Assembly: GCA_900708905.1 (NCBI GenBank)
Contig: CAADRB010000015.1
Span: 789,444 to 853,443 of the forward strand
Length of the DNA: 64,000 nucleotides
Direction: 5' to 3'
From: Hymenolepis diminuta
Taxonomy: Eukaryota; Platyhelminthes; Cestoda; Cyclophyllidea; Hymenolepididae
Shown: in pieces, positions 40,101 to 52,194 of the stretch
How the letters are laid out: every line of letters begins with the position of its first letter
How positions within the stretch are numbered: position 1 is the stretch's first letter
The notes under the pieces: model-generated
What the model was told of the DNA's origin: nothing
Databases searched by the model: none
What the model saw: the letters and a program-made list of their open reading frames with translations, nothing else
Program-made: the position numbers and the translations under genes

Positions 40101-40817
40101 CATAAATATTCGACTCGGTTTTCAAACAGTTCAATCATAGAGAAAATTATTTTATTTATGTTTAAATTTTTTTGTAAAAACAATCAACAAACATTTGGAA
40201 GCGAAATTTTCCCTACTTATTCTGCAAAAATTTTACAAACCACTACTTATTAAGTTCGAATGAGAAAAATGATAATTCGAAGGACTACAGAATTATCGAG
40301 CTTGGATATGTCTTTTTCTGATTTTCATAATATATACAAGAAAAGTGACTTCTACTTTATAATTAAATTCTACGCATTAAATATTGCGCAGACCAACAAA
40401 TAGGAGGCAAAAGTAAGTATCTCGTTTATTCTAACATTAATACTTATTTATCCTAAATTAATATAAAAAACTTTGCATGTTAAAAATTTAGTTTTTATAA
40501 GCTAAAAGTTAAAATTTAGCTTTATGGCCCAAATTTTGCAATGTTAATCCCGAAAAATTTCTTAAACGTTTGTTTTAATTTTCATTTTGCAAGTATTTTT
40601 ATTAGCCGCCATCAATTCCGCCACCCACCCTTATTGGACTGACCTAATTGCTTTTGTCAGCCACTTTATTCACACTGCTCACCTTGAGTAAACGCAGCCT
40701 ACGGAGCCCTGTCAGTTTAAAAGTTTTTAGCTATCCCCTCTCTGCTATGTTAAGATTGTGACCTACTGAATAACAAGAAAAAACACTTTGTCTTCTCATC
40801 CATTGGAAAAATGAATG
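34151..40817. other. Long AT-rich non-coding stretch
   Basis: No supported gene. Frames at 36257-36502 (minus, 81 codons) and 37979-38185 (minus, 68 codons) have no recognised motif. A GC-richer patch at about 40600-40735 lies next to the minus-strand repeat X copy and may belong to a related element. Confidence 0.45.
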
Positions 40818-41036
40818 AAAGTGGCAAGTCAAATCATCATGATTATGACACCACTCAGTAAGTGTTGCACATCATATACAAGCAACCTGGAGGGCAAACA
40901 ATGAAATTTGAAAAGTGAACTACCTATTCAGTAAATATTTTACCACTCAACTCCAAAAAATCGATTTAATGAAGTCTCTCGAATAGCATTGTCACTTGTT
41001 AGACTTTCTGTTAACCGATTTTGGTTGCTTTCCATA
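40818..41036 (-). repeat. Dispersed repeat X, inverted copy
   Basis: On the minus strand it starts tggaaagcaaccaaaatcgg, then ttaacagaaagtc. Further on come gttcacttttcaaatttc, cctccaggttgct and cacttactgagtgg. This is the block order of the family with strong divergence. Confidence 0.55.
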
Positions 41037-43017
41037 ACTTAAAATTAAAAGAGTTTTTCATTACTGTGGATAATGAAAATGGGAAAAAATTATTTAGTAA
41101 GTCGTTCCATGTTTAGGAGTGAGTATGACATATAATTACTCCTCTGATCAGTAGTCATTTGTTAAAGAATTTATGCAGATCGGCGGCATGCTTCCTATTT
41201 CTATTCTTCCTCCATGTCACATTTGTCAAGCAAGGATACGTTTTGCTTCTTAAAATAAAATCAGAAGTGAGTTTTTTGCTTCTTTAGAGGTTGCGAAGAT
41301 TATGATGAAAAAGAACTGGAAATTCTGAGAGGAAAATTAGGAGAGCTTTACTGGAATATTTACTGTTATCCCATTTCACCCCCTTTTTCATGAGGAAAAG
41401 TTGTTATCTTTTTACCTTGCCGTGCTTGATAATAATAAGGAAGTAAATTAATTTGACCGAAGATTCTCATAATTTAAGATTTTCCTTTGTTGGCTCTACA
41501 TTAAACATTTTCTATCATCCCTTATTTGTATTTAGTCAATAATATCTAACAATACAATATTATTTTTTAATTTAATGAATCAATAATGCTAGAGCGGGGA
41601 TTTAACTCTTAGATTTTGATAAAATATTAAAAGAAGTGCACGTTATTTGATTATTTGTTTTCGTGTATACCAGTAGCACAACATTTACTCAGATATCAAA
41701 AGTTCGATTATCATCAGTGCGAAATGGCCAAACACACTGATTAGGTCTGGCTAATAGAGAGTGAAAGAATTCGGGCTACTTATCTGGGGGTGTCATGATA
41801 TTATTCTTTTACTAGTGATGGGCGGAGAAAAGACCTTTCTAAATAGGGGTAAGGGATTATTTTTCTGAAACGTTAAACTGTATCTGTACAACTTTCAGAA
41901 TTATAAATAAAATTACCAAAAAATTTAACCTTCAAACAAAATTAAATGGCCTTGACTCGAAAACGAATTAACTTCACAACTTTAAAAAAGTTATAATAAT
42001 TCTAATAAATTTGGAACAAAAGTGATAATGCATTATTAGTTCGTGGTCATGGTTACCAAAGTGTCTTATATATCTTCCAACTGGTATTTGCAAACCAAAA
42101 TGCTTTGCTCTTTGATCTACAAACATTTCCACTCTGTTTTATCATTATTTAAATTTTGTTTTCATTAAAGTATGAAACAACTCTACGGTTTTCAACAGAT
42201 AAAAATTAAATTTTATTCTTCAAATATTATTGCTGTGTATTTACTTTATTTTAGATAGCTAAGGTTATTGAAATAATTACATTATTTATTTATTTAAACA
42301 AACTTGACCAAATCGTAGATAAAAATTTATTTTGAATTAGCTGATCTTATTGTGGAAGAAAAGTAGTGATTCAATAATTCACTATTTATAATAGATTATG
42401 CTGGTGTATTTTATTACCTTATTGATACGTTTTTGTTACATTCAAGAAGCGCTAACACCAAATTAGAAATTGAATGCCAGGATATTGTATTGAATCATGT
42501 TCTCCTTTAGTCTTTACTTTGAATCATGGTCTCAAAGGCAAGCCGGATCAAACGCCGCTTACGTGGGTTGGAAGCAAATTTTTTCTGATTGAACCTAACT
42601 ACCTTATTTTTAAAAAAAGGATTTTTCTTTTGTTTTTGTATCCTCTTTTAAATACGTGGCGAACTGTGTACCAAGCACAACAGACGGTCCAAAATTATGA
42701 TGTTCTCAAAGATTTATGGTTATCGGGCGAGAAACTTATTTCAGTCACCATTTCTTAAGAGACTTAGGCAGCCTGAAATAAAGCCAGTAAGGTCTATCCT
42801 TTTTAATATTCCTTTGCGGGAACTTTAAGATCCCTAAATAGTCTCTCTTTAAGATTCTCTTTTTGTTTGCTATAATTAATCGGTTTTTAAAATTGAACAT
42901 TTAGTTATGTCATCTACATAAATTTACCCATTTTAATGACAAAGCTAAAGGTAGCTAAACTCACTAGAGCTCACCAAAACTGAATTATAGTAAAAATTGA
43001 AATATTACTGGTCAGTT
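41037..43017. other. AT-rich non-coding stretch
   Basis: No gene supported. The 94-codon frame at 42474-42758 (starting MPGYCIESC) is slightly richer in G+C than its flanks but matches nothing I know. Confidence 0.4.
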
Positions 43018-43160
43018 GTGCCCCGGCGGCGCAGTGGCCAACTGGAACGTCCAGTAAATCCGGGGCTCCGGACCGATGCTTATTGGTGCCGCATCGGTTG
43101 AGATTGAGTAATACTATTACAACCTACAGTAGAGGCAGCCTACGCAACCCGTGAGAATTT
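43018..43160 (+). repeat. tRNA-like SINE head, GC-rich
   Basis: cggcgcagtggccaactgg at 43027-43045 resembles box A. ggaccgatgct at 43070-43080 is a degenerate box B at normal tRNA spacing. The body continues to about 43160. This is one of the most GC-rich spots in the window. It lacks a full cloverleaf, so it is more likely a SINE than a tRNA gene. Confidence 0.45.
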
Positions 43161-43528
43161 GAAAGTCAGACTATTGAGTATTGCAGGATGCGAGTGGTCA
43201 TTGGGATATTTAGAGTATGCAAACGGCTTATGTCTTATTAATAATTCAATTAGACATCCTGGGAAATTTCTGCGGTGATGCGAGTTAATAATAGACAAAT
43301 ATGCCAAGTAAATGGCTTGTGAAAAACGGTCTGGATGTACGTAAGTTTAGATCTGAAGGAGCCGTATCGCCAAATAGAAAAACGGCCTTTATCAATTGAG
43401 TTTCTAAAAATATCTTAACTCTCCTTTGAATGATAAAGGCCTAACTGATGGGCTATAAGACTTTATATTATGAATGCCAAAAGACACCTAATGATGGTCA
43501 GGCCCGTTCTAAAATTGAAAACTGCTTT
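43161..43528. other. Non-coding spacer before the second mariner
   Basis: No gene seen. It may contain the 3' part of the SINE above. Confidence 0.4.
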
Positions 43529-43705
43529 ACACATGGGCTGAAAAGTCCCGGGCCTAACACATAGATGGCGCTAGTTTTATTGCAGTCACCTTTTTCAGTT
43601 AATACTAACCTTCAGAAGACAGCTGTTAAAATTTCATGATATTCTGTTCATTAGTTTGTGAGTTATTGTGCTAAGAGTGACGCTACTTTTGTTATTTTCA
43701 AAACA

Positions 43706-44763
43706 ATAGATCAAAAACAATTTCGTGTTTTGATTTTACACTGCTTCTTGATGGGAATAAATACCGTTCAAGCGAAGCAATGGCTTGAAAAGTGTTATGG
43801 GGACTCCGCTCCATCNNNNNNNNNNNNNNNNNNNNNNNNNNNNNNNNNNNNNNNNNNNNNNNNNNNNNNNNNNNNNNNNNNNNNNNNNNNNNNNNNNNNN
43901 NNNNNNNNNNNNNNNNNNNNNNNNNNNNNNNNNNNNNNNNNNNNNNNNNNNNNNNNNNNNNNNNNNNNNNNNNNNNNNNNNNNNNNNNNNNNNNNNNNNN
44001 NNNNNNNNNNNNNNNNNNNNNNNNNNNNNNNNNNNNNNNNNNNNNNNNNNNNNNNNNNNNNNNNNNNNNNNNNNNNNNNNNNNNNNNNNNNNNNNNNNNN
44101 NNNNNNNNNNNNNNNNNNNNNNNNNNNNNNNNNNNNNNNNNNNNNNNNNNNNNNNNNNNNNNNNNNNNNNNNNNNNNNNNNNNNNNNNNNNNNNNNNNNN
44201 NNNNNNNNNNNNNNNNNNNNNNNNNNNNNNNNNNNNNNNNNNNNNNNNNNNNNNNNNNNNNNNNNNNNNNNNNNNNNNNNNNNNNNNNNNNNNNNNNNNN
44301 NNNNNNNNNNNNNNNNNNNNNNNNNNNNNNNNNNNNNNNNNNNNNNNNNNNNNNNNNNNNNNNNNNNNNNNNNNNNNNNNNNNNNNNNNNNNNNNNNNNN
44401 NNNNNNNNNNNNNNNNNNNNNNNNNNNNNNNNNNNNNNNNNNNNNNNNNNNNNNNNNNNNNNNNNNNNNNNNNNNNNNNNNNNNNNNNNNNNNNNNNNNN
44501 NNNNNNNNNNNNNNNNNNNNNNNNNNNNNNNNNNNNNNNNNNNNNNNNNNNNNNNNNNNNNNNNNNNNNNNNNNNNNNNNNNNNNNNNNNNNNNNNNNNN
44601 NNNNNNNNNNNNNNNNNNNNNNNNCACGAATGAAGAGGTTATCGCTGAAAGTGAGGCCTATTTTGAGGCAAAAGATAAATCGTTCTACAAAAGTGGTATT
44701 GAAATGTTAGAGCGGCGCTGAAATGATTGCGTTGCTCTTGATGGAGATTACGTTGATGAATAA
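43706..44763 (+). pseudogene. mariner transposase, gapped and inactivated
   Basis: The left part reads DQKQFRVLILHCFLMG then NTVQAKQWLEKCYGDSAPS, the classic mariner N-terminal helix-turn-helix. The right part reads NEEVIAESEAYFEAKDKSFY then KSGIEMLERR. It hits TGA at 44719-44721, where the family normally has Trp, and then continues NDCVALDGDYVDE to the natural stop at 44761-44763. The expected start codon is ATA at 43706-43708, so the start also looks lost. The two parts are out of frame across the gap, but the N count is probably an estimate. The catalytic domain is wholly inside the gap. Confidence 0.85.
43816..44624. other. Assembly gap (809 N)
   Basis: A run of N covering the middle of the second mariner transposase. 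Large open frames called across it on both strands are artefacts of the N run. Confidence 0.99.
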
Positions 44764-44879
44764 TGCTAATTTCGAACCAAAAAACTGTGTTTTCTTTGTT
44801 AGGCCCGGGACTTTTCAGCCCATGTGTCAAATCATGTGTTGAACTTCTTCTCCTTTACGGCTTATCTACCATTGTCTCT

Positions 44880-45470
44880 GGCAAGGTCGATGATAAATAA
44901 AGTAAAGGCTGTTCAGAACAAAACTGGGCGAATGATGCTGGCCCGTATGACAGACGGCAAATGAACGTAAAAGTGTTACCAGAAAAAGCTCCTCTGAGAA
45001 ACTTCACCAAGTAGGTTTAACCTGTACAAGTCTGTAAAAAAGGATGATACTGCCGATAAACTTTTATTGAGTTCTCAGTTGCTGAAATTGGGAAAATCTA
45101 AAGTTTCTCATACAAAGAGCTGGCTCATGTAGCTCAGTGCGAATGTAAATGAGATATTTGGTGAGAAAGAGTGCGCGGTTTGGATACAGAATGCTAATAA
45201 GAGGTATATCCCTCGCTAACTACAACACCAACCAAAAATAAAAGGCATGATTCAAAGGGAAATAGTCATCACGGACGCTTGATATCACAGACTCTTTACA
45301 AAAGCGTTTAAAATTTAAAGACGCCGGGAAACAGATTATCGCCAAGACACAGACATTCCACAAACTGATAAAATTTTTTGCCAGGTGGATGGCTGTTACA
45401 AGAACTATGTAAAAAGAGGGTGGTTAAGAAGTCAGTTGAAAATATACCAACCGGAATTTTAATATAGCTA
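44880..45470 (+). pseudogene. Decayed coding relic, possibly LINE, with zinc-finger-like end
   Basis: Directly downstream of the second mariner. One frame shows KVKAVQNKTGRMMLARM at about 44895-44945, like the segment after the reverse-transcriptase core of some LINEs. A later frame shows EIFGEKECAVWIQNANKRYI near 45160. Then CQVDGCYKNYVKRGWLRSQL at 45379-45438 has the Cys pair and spacing of a C2H2 finger, with both His positions replaced (Q and Y), followed by TAA at 45460. Stops and frameshifts are many. The LINE assignment is an inference. A related fragment lies near 56.2 kb. Confidence 0.3.
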
Positions 45471-47425
45471 TTACAATAAATAATTTGGGACATTATGGAA
45501 GGAAATTAAAATGCAGATAACCTTATGGTTTCAGAGGCTTTGATTCTCGATTTATCTCAACAACTTTACAATGTTGTTTGAATTGTTTCTATGACCCTTA
45601 AACTCTCGCCATGAGTATAGATTTTAGGTGTTTTCGCTTTGCCATCGACAATAATAATATTAAGAGCTGGCAGAATGCGCACTTTTCACTAGGAAGGCTC
45701 AATAATGTCACTAAGGCTTGAGAATCATTACTATAATATTGACCAGATAAAATCTGTATTTATAATATTAATTTATAATAAATGTATGGTTTATTAAAAA
45801 TGCCATTTTTAGTCAATGACTGCTACAATATATAGATTAAACGGAAGAATGGCTCGGAACGGTGCTTAGAGTCAGCATTCCTCGTTTATAGATTATGACA
45901 AAGACGTAGAGATGATGGTGTTTAGATCGAATAGTAAATGAAATAATAAAATGAAAAGCCTGCAAAATGAACGGGGAAGGGTATATTTTTATAAGTATCA
46001 ATGGACACGAAGTATCGCCTTAATTCAAAGGTAGTATGATAATCGGTACACATAGAACGCCTGCCTCTTCTTTAACAAAAGGCTTATTTTTGCATTTCTT
46101 CCACATTTCAGTTTTACGATAAATAACCGATTTTTAATAACTAAAATTTGTGGCTCTCAGCCAAATTCGTCATTGGCTGACCAAGGTGAATGCTTAATCC
46201 TAACAAAATTAACACCATGCTTTTGACTTGACTTTTGTTTCTAACTGGTTTTAACAAATAATTCTAAAAGGGTTTCCTTGACATTGATTAGCAAATATAT
46301 ATTGTAATTGATTAGTGATTTTTTAATTTAAGAAGACATGGTTGATAATTTTAAATTGATAGATTTGTTAAAAATGGTCAAAGTGTGTTAGAAGTTCAAG
46401 TGAGTCAAATCAATATTGTAGATAATAAGGACTGAAATTATTTATAGGGTATTACAAGTAGTTTTTTGTAATTTTAATGCATGGACATTAAAAATTAAAT
46501 ATCCATTTTAAGTAATTTTTAATTTATTTTCATTCAGGATCTCTATATTTAAACAAAAAACAATTACTACAACATATTAAGGTGAAAACCCTCGGCCGCT
46601 TTTGATGTGAATATCACCAGCATGATCTCATACAGGAACCTAAAATATGGATTTAGAAATATAATGATTATGTTAAATTTGAATCTAAATTTAAACAAAA
46701 CGGGACTCATTTGATGTTTTAAATTTATGCGCAACTCCCGTCAATCTCTCCCCATTAATCCTTAATGGAAAATTTAGGTGTTATCGAATGTAGGTGCTTT
46801 CTCAATATTCAAATGTGAAATATTCAAAAAGTAAATGAAAATAATTTAAACCTCTTACAGTTGCTTGACTATTAAAAGGTGAAAACAAAGGAAATATGAA
46901 GTTCTATTAATTAAAGAGTTTGTTGCGAAGAAATTAAATAAATTGACTTCATTCCATACATTTTAACTACTTAAATCAATTTTTAGTTTTTCAATCGATA
47001 ATATTTAAATTTATTTGTGAACTTTCATATTTCTGGCCATACAAAATACTGAGCGTTATCATACAAGCCACTTTAAATGAAATAGTAAATTTCTTCATTA
47101 TCTAAAATTTATGTTTGCTCACATTTTAAATCCAATCGGTTCGCTTTATTTTTATTTCTTTGAAGCAGACCGGATCTAATTTACTTATTATAAAGGTAAC
47201 ATTTCAACAGCAAAAATAATTTCCGGGTGGTCATATACGCTATCACAAATTAATCTAAGTATAAATAGTAGGTGAATTTTTATTAAAGGAATTGCAATTT
47301 CATACATTTTAAGCGTAAAATGTGATGGAAATATGTGTAAGACCGGATATTCAAATCGATTTTACTAATAATTAACTACTCCTGGAAATAAAAAGAGATA
47401 AATATATCGGAATAGCTTGGGAGCC
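45471..47425. other. AT-rich non-coding stretch
   Basis: I see no gene or repeat in it. Confidence 0.45.
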
Positions 47426-47429
47426 ATAA

Positions 47430-47632
47430 CTAAAATGAGGCGTTTTCTAACGCTCATTTTGGATCAGGGAGTGGCGTTATTAAGTCACTCTGACGAGAAA
47501 CGCGAATTCCGCCAACCTCTATTAACCTAACATAAATGGTGTGGTTGGATATCCCTCTCACTGAGTTTGCATCGACAGACCTCAGATTTTTCAGAGTAGC
47601 ACATTAACCGTTGTGCTATCAACACACAACTA
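47430..47632 (-). repeat. SINE with tRNA-like head and hairpin tail
   Basis: On minus, gatagcacaacggttaatg (about 47602-47620) resembles box A. ggtctgtcgatgcaaactc (47563-47581) is a degenerate box B. The tail ends in aaaatgagcgttag then aaaacgcctcatttt (47432-47460), a hairpin with near-perfect arms. The core ttagaaaacgc is shared with the elements at 61.75 kb and, less exactly, 24.89 kb. Confidence 0.5.
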
Positions 47633-48779
47633 ACAATAGGATCAAATTGTTGGAAAGATTAGGACATCTTGTATATTAACTTTCACAGAAACTCAAATCC
47701 TAAACTTGTACTTGGGAACATTAGAACATGACCCAATGAGCTATAGTTTATAAGCTTCTGTAAGGGGATACTTTGCATAGTATTTTTATCTATTATAAGT
47801 AACAAAACATAATTTAAACTCATTTTTGCTTCTTTTTAAGAGTATGATATTCAAATGGTACTATTTTAATCGTTTGCTTTTCATTTCATACCTTCCAATT
47901 TTAAATAGGATTCCTTTAGGCGTTCCGTCTTTTTTATCAAAATAAATTAATTTAAATCCTGAACTTTTATGAAATATGTAATAAGATTGTGTAAAAATTT
48001 TATGGTAAAATGATATCATTTAATATTTTTGCTTTTACGTCTAATCGGCTTTTCCGATGATAACAAGCTGTGGGGAAAATTCACAAATATTTATTCTCTA
48101 AAGGGGGAGAAATATTTAGAGTGATTTTCAATATTCTTAATTTGGCAAGCAGCAAAGGAATTTGCAAATTACAAGTATCCTCTTAAGCAGCCAAATTTAG
48201 GAAAAATTTGTCAAGACAGTTGTTTTTTGGATTATATGAACCAAATTTTGCCTAAAATGGAAAATTATTTCCAGAAGTCCACAGAATTCTGCTAATCCGA
48301 TGACATTTTGTATGAGCTATAGTTTCGTTTTGTTCGCTCATAATATTTGGCAATACAGTTCGGGAGTGATAAGAATCTTTTTGATTGATTTCAATACTTG
48401 TAATACTAAATTTGAAAGATAATGCCCGTTTCTCTGTTTAAAAATCGTGTTGCAACGTGTTAGTGAAACTGTAACATTATTTGGTGAATCCTTTTTATTT
48501 GCCAATGCAAATAATGCAAATTGATGGATTATATCGCTGTATAATTATTAGCCATGCCAATACTCATGCGATCAACACGTCACTATCCCAGCGAGAAAGA
48601 AGGAAAACACAAGCTCTCGTTGTAATAGTGACAAATTATTAAAGTTCGGTTCAATGTATATTTTCGTTCGAGTAAACAACTTAAAGATAAACATTATCTT
48701 CAGTAATAATTGGAAGAAAATATAGGATAAAAATCAATTTTACTAAAGTCAAATATTTAATAATCTTGCAAATTTATAT
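47633..48779. other. AT-rich non-coding stretch
   Basis: I see no gene or repeat in it. Confidence 0.45.
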
Positions 48780-49390
48780 TTCTTCCTTCCGTTTCATGTC
48801 ACGTCTTCCTTGTAGAACTTCTTCGGATTCGGCTAAAGTCATTCGAATGGTTCTGTATTCCTTCATGGCGAATTATTCAATATTGAGAAGAGTATCCAGA
48901 TAATTGACGCAGATTCAGTTTGCTTTTCTCCATTGGTAATTGCATCGCAGATTTTAAATCAGGTTTTGGATGAGCGACCATCAAGGAGTATACGAGAACG
49001 ACTTTCAGCTTTTCTGTCATTTCTCACCCTCCTTTTTTACATTGCCCATCCTTTTTTCTTCTTTTGGTTAATGGCTTTAGCTTTGTATGACTGGAAAGGA
49101 ATGTTGCATTCAATATTGATTTCACTGGAAGATCTTCATTCTCTATCCTCTCGACAGTCTTTACTTTCGATTCAGATTTTGAATCATTGACTAATGCAGG
49201 AACTAGTTCAGGGAGCTGCTTTTTTCATCCCATTCTTTCTGCTCGTTTTTGTGACTCATTTTTGAGAATTTTTTTCTGATTTTCATTTAACTTCATATCC
49301 TTCTACCAGGCTGTTGGTTCTGTCACTTAACTGACCGTTGGTCCAACCTTCTGAGTGACGTTCTTTATGACTTCTAATTTGTTCGGCGTA
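48780..49390 (-). pseudogene. Coding-like relic downstream of gypsy gag, unassigned
   Basis: On minus, right after the gag relic, long runs read like protein but in shifting frames. KKILKNESQKRAERMG is followed by a stop, then KKQLPELVPALVNDSKSESK and IENEDLPVKSILNATF to about 49010. At the far end, MKEYRTIRMTLAESEEVLQG lies at about 48810-48868. The content is lysine- and glutamate-rich. I recognise no protease or reverse transcriptase here. It may be the rest of the gag-pol of an unusual gypsy lineage, or an unrelated host-gene relic. Confidence 0.35.
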
Positions 49391-50244
49391 TTGTTTCCTT
49401 ATGTCCTCACAAGTGGCAAAAATAAGATTTGTGCAAACGAAATCGGACAAAGTGCAAAAAAATACAAAGCTAACATTTAGTTAGAAAATTACGTAGACCG
49501 GAAGCACTCTGAACCACATTTTTACTAGAAATTCGATCAACATAATTGTGCTTACCAGGTTCCTGCTGATTCATGCCACTATTAAACTTAATGTCCGTTT
49601 TTCTGTATCCACTAACAAGATTTTCTAATATGATCTAATCGCTTTCTTTGGTCATTTCCGGGATTCGACGACAATCACCCATTTAACAAAATTTTTGAAG
49701 ACTACTCAAAAACAGTTGGCTTTGAAATGATCCTTCTTAATTATAGAAAAATCATAAAGTTCAAAAACAGTATTGAAACGGCAAGCATTGGCCTTCCAGT
49801 CTTATTCATGCCCGATTAGGAGAGAAAGATATATGAAACAGCTTTGGAGTTCGGTGGACTTTTCACCAAACAAATCTGGGAGAATTGAGATCGTTTCATC
49901 AAATTTTATACCTAAAATGGATGGACAACAGATTTAAACCTTTTATTTTTGGTAACTGATAGCCTCCAAACCAGCAGTCCAACATTTAAATCACCTAGAG
50001 TATTAGCGAGATTCCTCTGAAACACGCCTTCACACTTTTCAAACCAGTCAGCAAAGGTTTAATTTGCTTCTGGACATAGTGAAATTCACTGAATTGTAGT
50101 ACCAGTTTGGGTGAGGAAATATCTAATGTTTCAGTTTTCATAGTCATAAACTCTTCTTGTTGAATCATATGATTTTCCCTCAGTTTCTAAGAAAATTTCA
50201 TTCTTGTTCACGATAAGTTCAATTTCATCAACATTGAATGACAT
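49391..50244 (-). pseudogene. Ty3/gypsy gag relic
   Basis: Decayed capsid/nucleocapsid gene of an LTR retrotransposon. The likely start ATG is at 50244 and the first frame runs 37 codons (MSFNVDEIELIVNKNEIF...). Further on come SEFHYVQKQ and DWFEKCEGVFQ near 50040-50110, then LNVGLLVWRLSVTKNKRF near 49960. FDETISILPDLFGEKSTEL at 49846-49902 corresponds to conserved gag helices. At 49396-49475 Cys and His occur in zinc-knuckle order, with stops and substitutions at several Cys positions. Frameshifts are many, so it is non-functional. It lies on the same strand as the integrase relic at 33.6 kb, but 15 kb away, so probably from a different copy. Confidence 0.55.
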
Positions 50245-50280
50245 TTTTATAAATGTTCCAAATTTTGAGTTATTTTCAGC

Positions 50281-50292
50281 GCCACGTCGCCA
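50281..50292 (-). promoter_or_regulatory. Possible primer-binding site of the gypsy relic
   Basis: On minus, tggcgacgtggc lies 36 bp before the gag-type ATG. A TGG-led motif there would suit a tRNA-primed reverse-transcription start. No 5' LTR is recognised beyond it, so this is tentative. Confidence 0.3.
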
Positions 50293-52194
50293 GCTTTCAC
50301 TTTATGCAAGCCGATATTCCAGATGGAAATAAAGAATACACAAGTTCTATTTGTTATGCTGGAAACTTATTACGGTTTATTTTGGAGTATGTAAAATATG
50401 ATGTAAATCATTTTAGTTCACATAAACATAAACAAAAAATTTATGAAGATTTTAACCACGAGATAACATTTGAATATAATAAATTGCAAAACAATTCCAT
50501 TCCAAGTGAATTCGAAGTATATATTGAAATCAGAATGTCAAGAATGTTAATGTAATAAGGGACATTATTTTTGTACCAATGACAAAGAGAATTTTTCATT
50601 TTTCTAATGCTTCTAAACGTGGAAAATAACACAGTGTTTCATCAAAGAGTGAGAAGGTGTAATCGAGAAGAGACAGAAAACGCAGTCAGGATATCAAAGA
50701 GTTTAACCTCATTTGAAATTCGGATTCATCAGTTTGGATACTTTTCACTTGACAGGTATAGTTTACTGTATGCTTTTCTAATATTTCGAAGCTCAAACCC
50801 CCTAATCTGATTCCGGTTTTCCAAAATGACGTCGTGTTTGCAATGTTTGGAACTTAAAAAATAGTTGATCATGTTATGCCGATGAATTTATTGCTTTAAC
50901 TAGCTAAGGAAATCTAGTTGATGCGAGCTACCTCACTAATTGATTGCTATATTCCGGCAGTAATTACTCTTATTTAGGGGATGAAAGAAGTAAAAAAGCA
51001 CTGTGCTGGAAGAAAAATAGGGTCGAAATCAACTCAAAATGAATTGTAGAAGAGTAATAATAGTTATTTTCTATATATCAATAGCTTTTTGATATTTCAG
51101 TATTCATCCCTCTTTATTTCATTTAACATTAAATACTTTTCCCCGCTTTAAAAGTAAGCAGAAAGAAGCGAAAATTACCGGACTTACAATATGGGAAATA
51201 TGCCTCAAATTTGGCTTTTATCCAGATGCGTAAATTTCCTTTCCAAATATTATAGCCATATGTCAGATTCCCATCGTATTATCCACCATATTCTGAGATT
51301 GTGGTTATCATTGCCATCTACAGATTTTTAGATATCCGGAATTGAGTTAATGGAAACTGATAAGCAGTTATTTGGACGAACGCAACTACATCGCGTGAAA
51401 ATGTTCTGCATTGACTAATAATGATAAAAAACGTGTATCATTTTTTGATAATTAATTGTTCAATTTTAACTCCGTTTTAAAAATTTCTTTACCCCGCCAA
51501 ATAGACAAATAATAGACCAAATAACCTCGGTTACAAATAAGGACTCTGATAATACTAGGGAATTTTTGTTAGACGGAGTTTTGTATATTCATCTTCTTGC
51601 TCTTACAGACATTGAACGTTTGCCAAATATGTATTTATTGACTGACTTATTGCAGCTAAAATGTGCACAGTGTTAAGTGCCTAGTCCAATGCCTGAAGTA
51701 GTCAAGGTCCACTTTAGGATCGCTAAGCTATCAGTTCTAAAAGAATTTAAGATCAAAATTGGAAGAGAAATTGAATATATCAAGTCAATAGGTACAAATT
51801 TGAAACTCTTTTAAGGATCGGTTTAGCCTAACTTTGGCAGACAATCCCTATTTGCTTTTTAATCAAAAGGAAAATATACGCTGAGGCCTTCATTTAAGAC
51901 AGTTTAGAAGAGACTGAAAGAAAATACCCATTAGTTGATAGTGAGTGGCACTTCAAACCAGTCCTTGACACTGTTAATCAATCTCTGCCGTAAAATTGCA
52001 AGCTTGGTTTATGCTGCTATTAGTTGGATCCCCACTTGATACATGAGCAATGTATTGAGAGCAGTTGTGGTATACTTGAAATTCATCCGCAAGATGTGAA
52101 TTTTCCATCGCGAAACAAAGAATGTATGTTGTGATATTGAGTCCGTGTTAGTCGGTGACTTACATTTTTTAATTCAAAGTATCCCCGATCATGT
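50293..52194. other. Non-coding stretch upstream of the gypsy relic
   Basis: No clear LTR, gene or repeat. The 100-codon plus frame at 50253-50555 overlaps the primer-site region and looks random. The segment 50645-50720 vaguely resembles the middle of repeat X (gtcaggatatcaaagag). Confidence 0.4.

Larger units (their letters stand above)
43529..44827 (+). mobile_element. Second mariner family element, interior gapped
   Basis: Perfect 31-bp terminal inverted repeats at 43529-43559 and 44797-44827 begin acacatgggctgaaaagtcc. The distance between ends is 1299 bp, a canonical mariner length, which suggests the N gap inside is about the right size. A TA precedes the left end if the first base is counted in it. 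The right side reads TC, so that duplication has mutated. The terminal repeats and the transposase are unlike those of the 2.4/15.6-kb family. Confidence 0.9.

Noticed and set aside
42474..42758. 94-codon frame starting MPGYCIESC
   Set aside because: Slightly protein-like but unmatched. No splice sites or neighbours support it.
43658..44721. Large open frames on both strands across 43.66-44.72 kb
   Set aside because: They are produced by the 809-N gap. Only the ends of the plus-strand mariner transposase are real sequence.
50253..50555. 100-codon plus-strand frame
   Set aside because: Overlaps the presumed 5' region of the minus-strand gypsy relic and has no recognisable feature.
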